Shown here piece by piece: positions 4,181-5,970 of a stretch of 5,970 nt of DNA (position 1 is the stretch's first letter; every line of letters begins with the position of its first letter). The stretch is taken from NCBI GenBank assembly GCA_003488105.1, contig DNMS01000009.1:2297-8266 (forward strand). The letters are read 5' to 3'. The notes beneath the pieces were generated by a model. That model was given only the letters and a program-made list of their open reading frames with translations, was not told the origin of the DNA and did no database searches. The position numbers and the translations under genes are program-made. The DNA is from Rhodospirillaceae bacterium. GTDB lineage: Bacteria > Pseudomonadota > Alphaproteobacteria > Rhodospirillales_A > Casp-alpha2.

Positions 4181-5970
4181 ATGACCAAATCCGACAACCA
4201 GCCTCGCGTGGCAGCTCTGGTCGGCCCCTACTTAAGCGGCAAGACGTCTTTACTCGAAGAAATCCTGCGTCAATGCGAGGTTCTTGACCGCAAGGGCTCG
4301 GTCAAGGACGGCAACATGGTTGGCGACGGCTCGCCCGAAGCCCGCGCCCGCCAGATGTCCACGGAAATGAATATCGTGAGCGCCCCCTACCTGGGCGATC
4401 CTTGGACCTTCATCGATTGTCCCGGCTCCATCGACATGCTGCAGGACGCCCATAATGCCCTGATGGTCGCCGACGCCGCCGTGGTGGTCTGTGAGCCGGG
4501 GCAGGCGCGGGCCCTGACGGCGGCGCCGATCCTCAAATTCCTCGACCAGCATCAAATTCCGCACCTTATCTTCATCAACAAAATGGATTCAGCCGAAGCC
4601 AGCGTGGCCGAAACCCTGGATGCCCTTCAGGGCCTGTCCGACAGTCCTTTGGTGTTGCGGGAAATCCCGCTGCGCGACGGCGATGACGTGACCGGGCATG
4701 TCGATCTGGTGTCGGAACGCGCCTTCCGCTGGCAGGAAGGCAAGCCGTCGGAGTTGATGGAGCTGCCGGAAAGCATCCGCGACCGCGAGACGGCGGCGCG
4801 CACGGAACTGCTGGAAAGCCTTGCCGATTTCGATGACGCGCTGCTGGAAAAGCTGCTGGAAGACGTGGTGCCGCAGACAGGGGAGGTGTTCGAACATCTG
4901 ACCAAGGTGTTGCAGGACGGCAAGGCCGTGCCCGTGTTCTTCGGTTCGGCCGAACACGGCAACGGTGTTAGGCGCCTGCTCAAGGCCCTGCGCCACGAAG
5001 CGCCGGGCCCGCAGGCCACGGCCGCGCGTCTGGGCGAGCCGGTGTCGGGCGAGGCGGCGGCGCGGGTGTTCAAGACGGTCCATGCCGGCCATGCGGGCAA
5101 GCTCAGCTTCGCCCGGGTGTGGTCGGGCGAGATCGCCGACGGCCTGGCGTCGTCCCAGGGCCGGGTGTCCGGCTTGTCCAAGGCCTTCGGCCAGAAGACG
5201 GAAAAGACCGCCAAGGCGGGGGTGGGCGAGGTTGTCGCCCTCGGGCGGATGGACGCGGTTAAGACCGGCGATCTGGTCTCGGCCTCCGGCAAGGTCAAGG
5301 GCATGGCCTGGCCGCCGCCCCTGACGCCGCTGTTTTCCATGGCCGTGCACGCGGCCAACCGGGGCGACGAGGTCAAAATGTCGGGGGCCTTGGCCAAGAT
5401 TATCGAGGAAGACCCCTCGATCTCCCACGAACACAACCCGGACACGGGGGAAATGCTGCTGTGGGGCCAGGGCGAAATGCACCTGTTGATTACCCTCGAC
5501 AAGATGAAGGGCAAGTTCCACATCGACGTCGACAGCGAACGGCCCCAGGTCCCCTACAAGGAAACCATTCGCAAGCCGACCAGCCAGCACGCGCGCCACA
5601 AGAAACAATCGGGCGGACACGGTGAATTCGGCGACGTGCATCTGGATATAAAGCCCCTCGCCCGGGGCGACGGCTTCACCTTCGGCGACACCATCACCGG
5701 CGGGGCGGTGCCCAAGCAGTACATTCCGGCGGTCGAGGCCGGGGTGCTGGAATATCTCGTCCGCGGGCCTTTGGGCTTTCCCGTGGTCGATCTGTCCGTG
5801 ACCCTGACCGACGGCCAGTACCACAACGTCGATTCCTCGGACATGGCGTTCCGCAAGGCGGCCCAGCAGGCCATGCGCGAAGGCATGCCCAACTGTCAGC
5901 CGGTGTTGTTGGAGCCGATCTGCAAGGTCGTCATCTCCATGCCGTCGGAATTCACGTCGCGCATGCAGCG
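4181..5970 (+). CDS. Elongation factor G-like translational GTPase (EF-G paralogue), C-terminus beyond right edge
   Basis: A cytosolic GTPase related to EF-G, the ribosome translocase; the exact role of this paralogue class is not settled. The 596 visible residues show G1 as GPYLSGKTS (15-23), G3 as DCPGS (79-83), G4 as NKMD (133-136) and G5 as GSA (255-257). The G' insert follows G4, and domain II covers about 290-370. Domain III includes LFSMAVHA (384-391) and GQGEMHL (429-435). Domain IV includes KKQSGGHGEFGDV (474-486), GGAVPKQYIPAVEAG and the DGQYHNVDSSDMAF loop. Canonical EF-G has about 700 residues and the EF-G-like class about 670-680, so most of domain V is cut off. Two departures stand out. 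The G3 histidine (DTPGH) is S83, and the switch I RGITI motif is replaced by STEMNI, with N64 in place of the Mg-contacting threonine. It is therefore unlikely to be the main fusA. No str-operon genes (rpsL, rpsG, tufA) are visible beside it. It diverges from apaG. Confidence 0.93.
   Translation, partial: MTKSDNQPRVAALVGPYLSGKTSLLEEILRQCEVLDRKGSVKDGNMVGDGSPEARARQMSTEMNIVSAPYLGDPWTFIDCPGSIDMLQDAHNALMVADAAVVVCEPGQARALTAAPILKFLDQHQIPHLIFINKMDSAEASVAETLDALQGLSDSPLVLREIPLRDGDDVTGHVDLVSERAFRWQEGKPSELMELPESIRDRETAARTELLESLADFDDALLEKLLEDVVPQTGEVFEHLTKVLQDGKAVPVFFGSAEHGNGVRRLLKALRHEAPGPQATAARLGEPVSGEAAARVFKTVHAGHAGKLSFARVWSGEIADGLASSQGRVSGLSKAFGQKTEKTAKAGVGEVVALGRMDAVKTGDLVSASGKVKGMAWPPPLTPLFSMAVHAANRGDEVKMSGALAKIIEEDPSISHEHNPDTGEMLLWGQGEMHLLITLDKMKGKFHIDVDSERPQVPYKETIRKPTSQHARHKKQSGGHGEFGDVHLDIKPLARGDGFTFGDTITGGAVPKQYIPAVEAGVLEYLVRGPLGFPVVDLSVTLTDGQYHNVDSSDMAFRKAAQQAMREGMPNCQPVLLEPICKVVISMPSEFTSRMQ

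Noticed and set aside
4589..5824. Long minus-strand open frame (411 codons) opposite the EF-G-like gene
   Set aside because: It is antisense to well-conserved EF-G domains, has low-complexity Arg/Gly/His/Ala-rich content and no recognisable family. It is a typical GC-rich shadow of a real gene.
1..5970. A defence, toxin-antitoxin, mobile or biosynthetic system
   Set aside because: Every long confident frame belongs to a known housekeeping or core-metabolism family. No integrase, transposase, direct terminal repeats, CRISPR-like repeats or tRNA-like sequence was seen by eye.

Overview
The window is GC-rich, tightly packed bacterial chromosome. Protein features (a TrkH-type potassium channel, ApaG, a GTP cyclohydrolase I and a divergent EF-G paralogue) and codon use that strongly favours G or C at third positions suggest a proteobacterium, most likely an alphaproteobacterium of the Rhodospirillales type. 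That placement is inference from general resemblance, not from a marker gene. No RNA gene, insertion sequence, phage gene, CRISPR array or tRNA is visible.

Layout: five protein genes. Four lie on the minus strand, read right to left: apaG (3912-3502), folE (3468-2839), trkH (2738-1290) and an M20-family metallopeptidase/amidohydrolase (974 to beyond the left edge). One lies on the plus strand: an EF-G-like translational GTPase (4181 to beyond the right edge). apaG and folE are 33 nt apart and look co-transcribed. trkH follows folE after 100 nt containing two inverted repeats, one of which covers the trkH ribosome binding site. The M20 gene is separated from trkH by 315 nt with no convincing gene, but with an AT-rich island and a run of potential stem-loops. 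apaG and the EF-G-like gene diverge from a 268-nt intergenic region that should hold both promoters.

How the genes relate: they are mainly housekeeping functions and do not form one obvious pathway. folE starts the tetrahydrofolate/pterin pathway, trkH takes up potassium with a TrkA partner encoded elsewhere, and the M20 enzyme hydrolyses an unidentified amide or peptide substrate. ApaG has a fibronectin-III-like fold and no firmly established reaction. The EF-G-like protein has all the EF-G domains visible up to the window edge, but has lost the catalytic histidine of G3 and the usual switch I sequence.

I see no convincing new multi-gene system. The items most worth a second look are the structured leader of the M20 gene, the hairpin that could hide the trkH ribosome binding site, and the altered GTPase centre of the EF-G paralogue.
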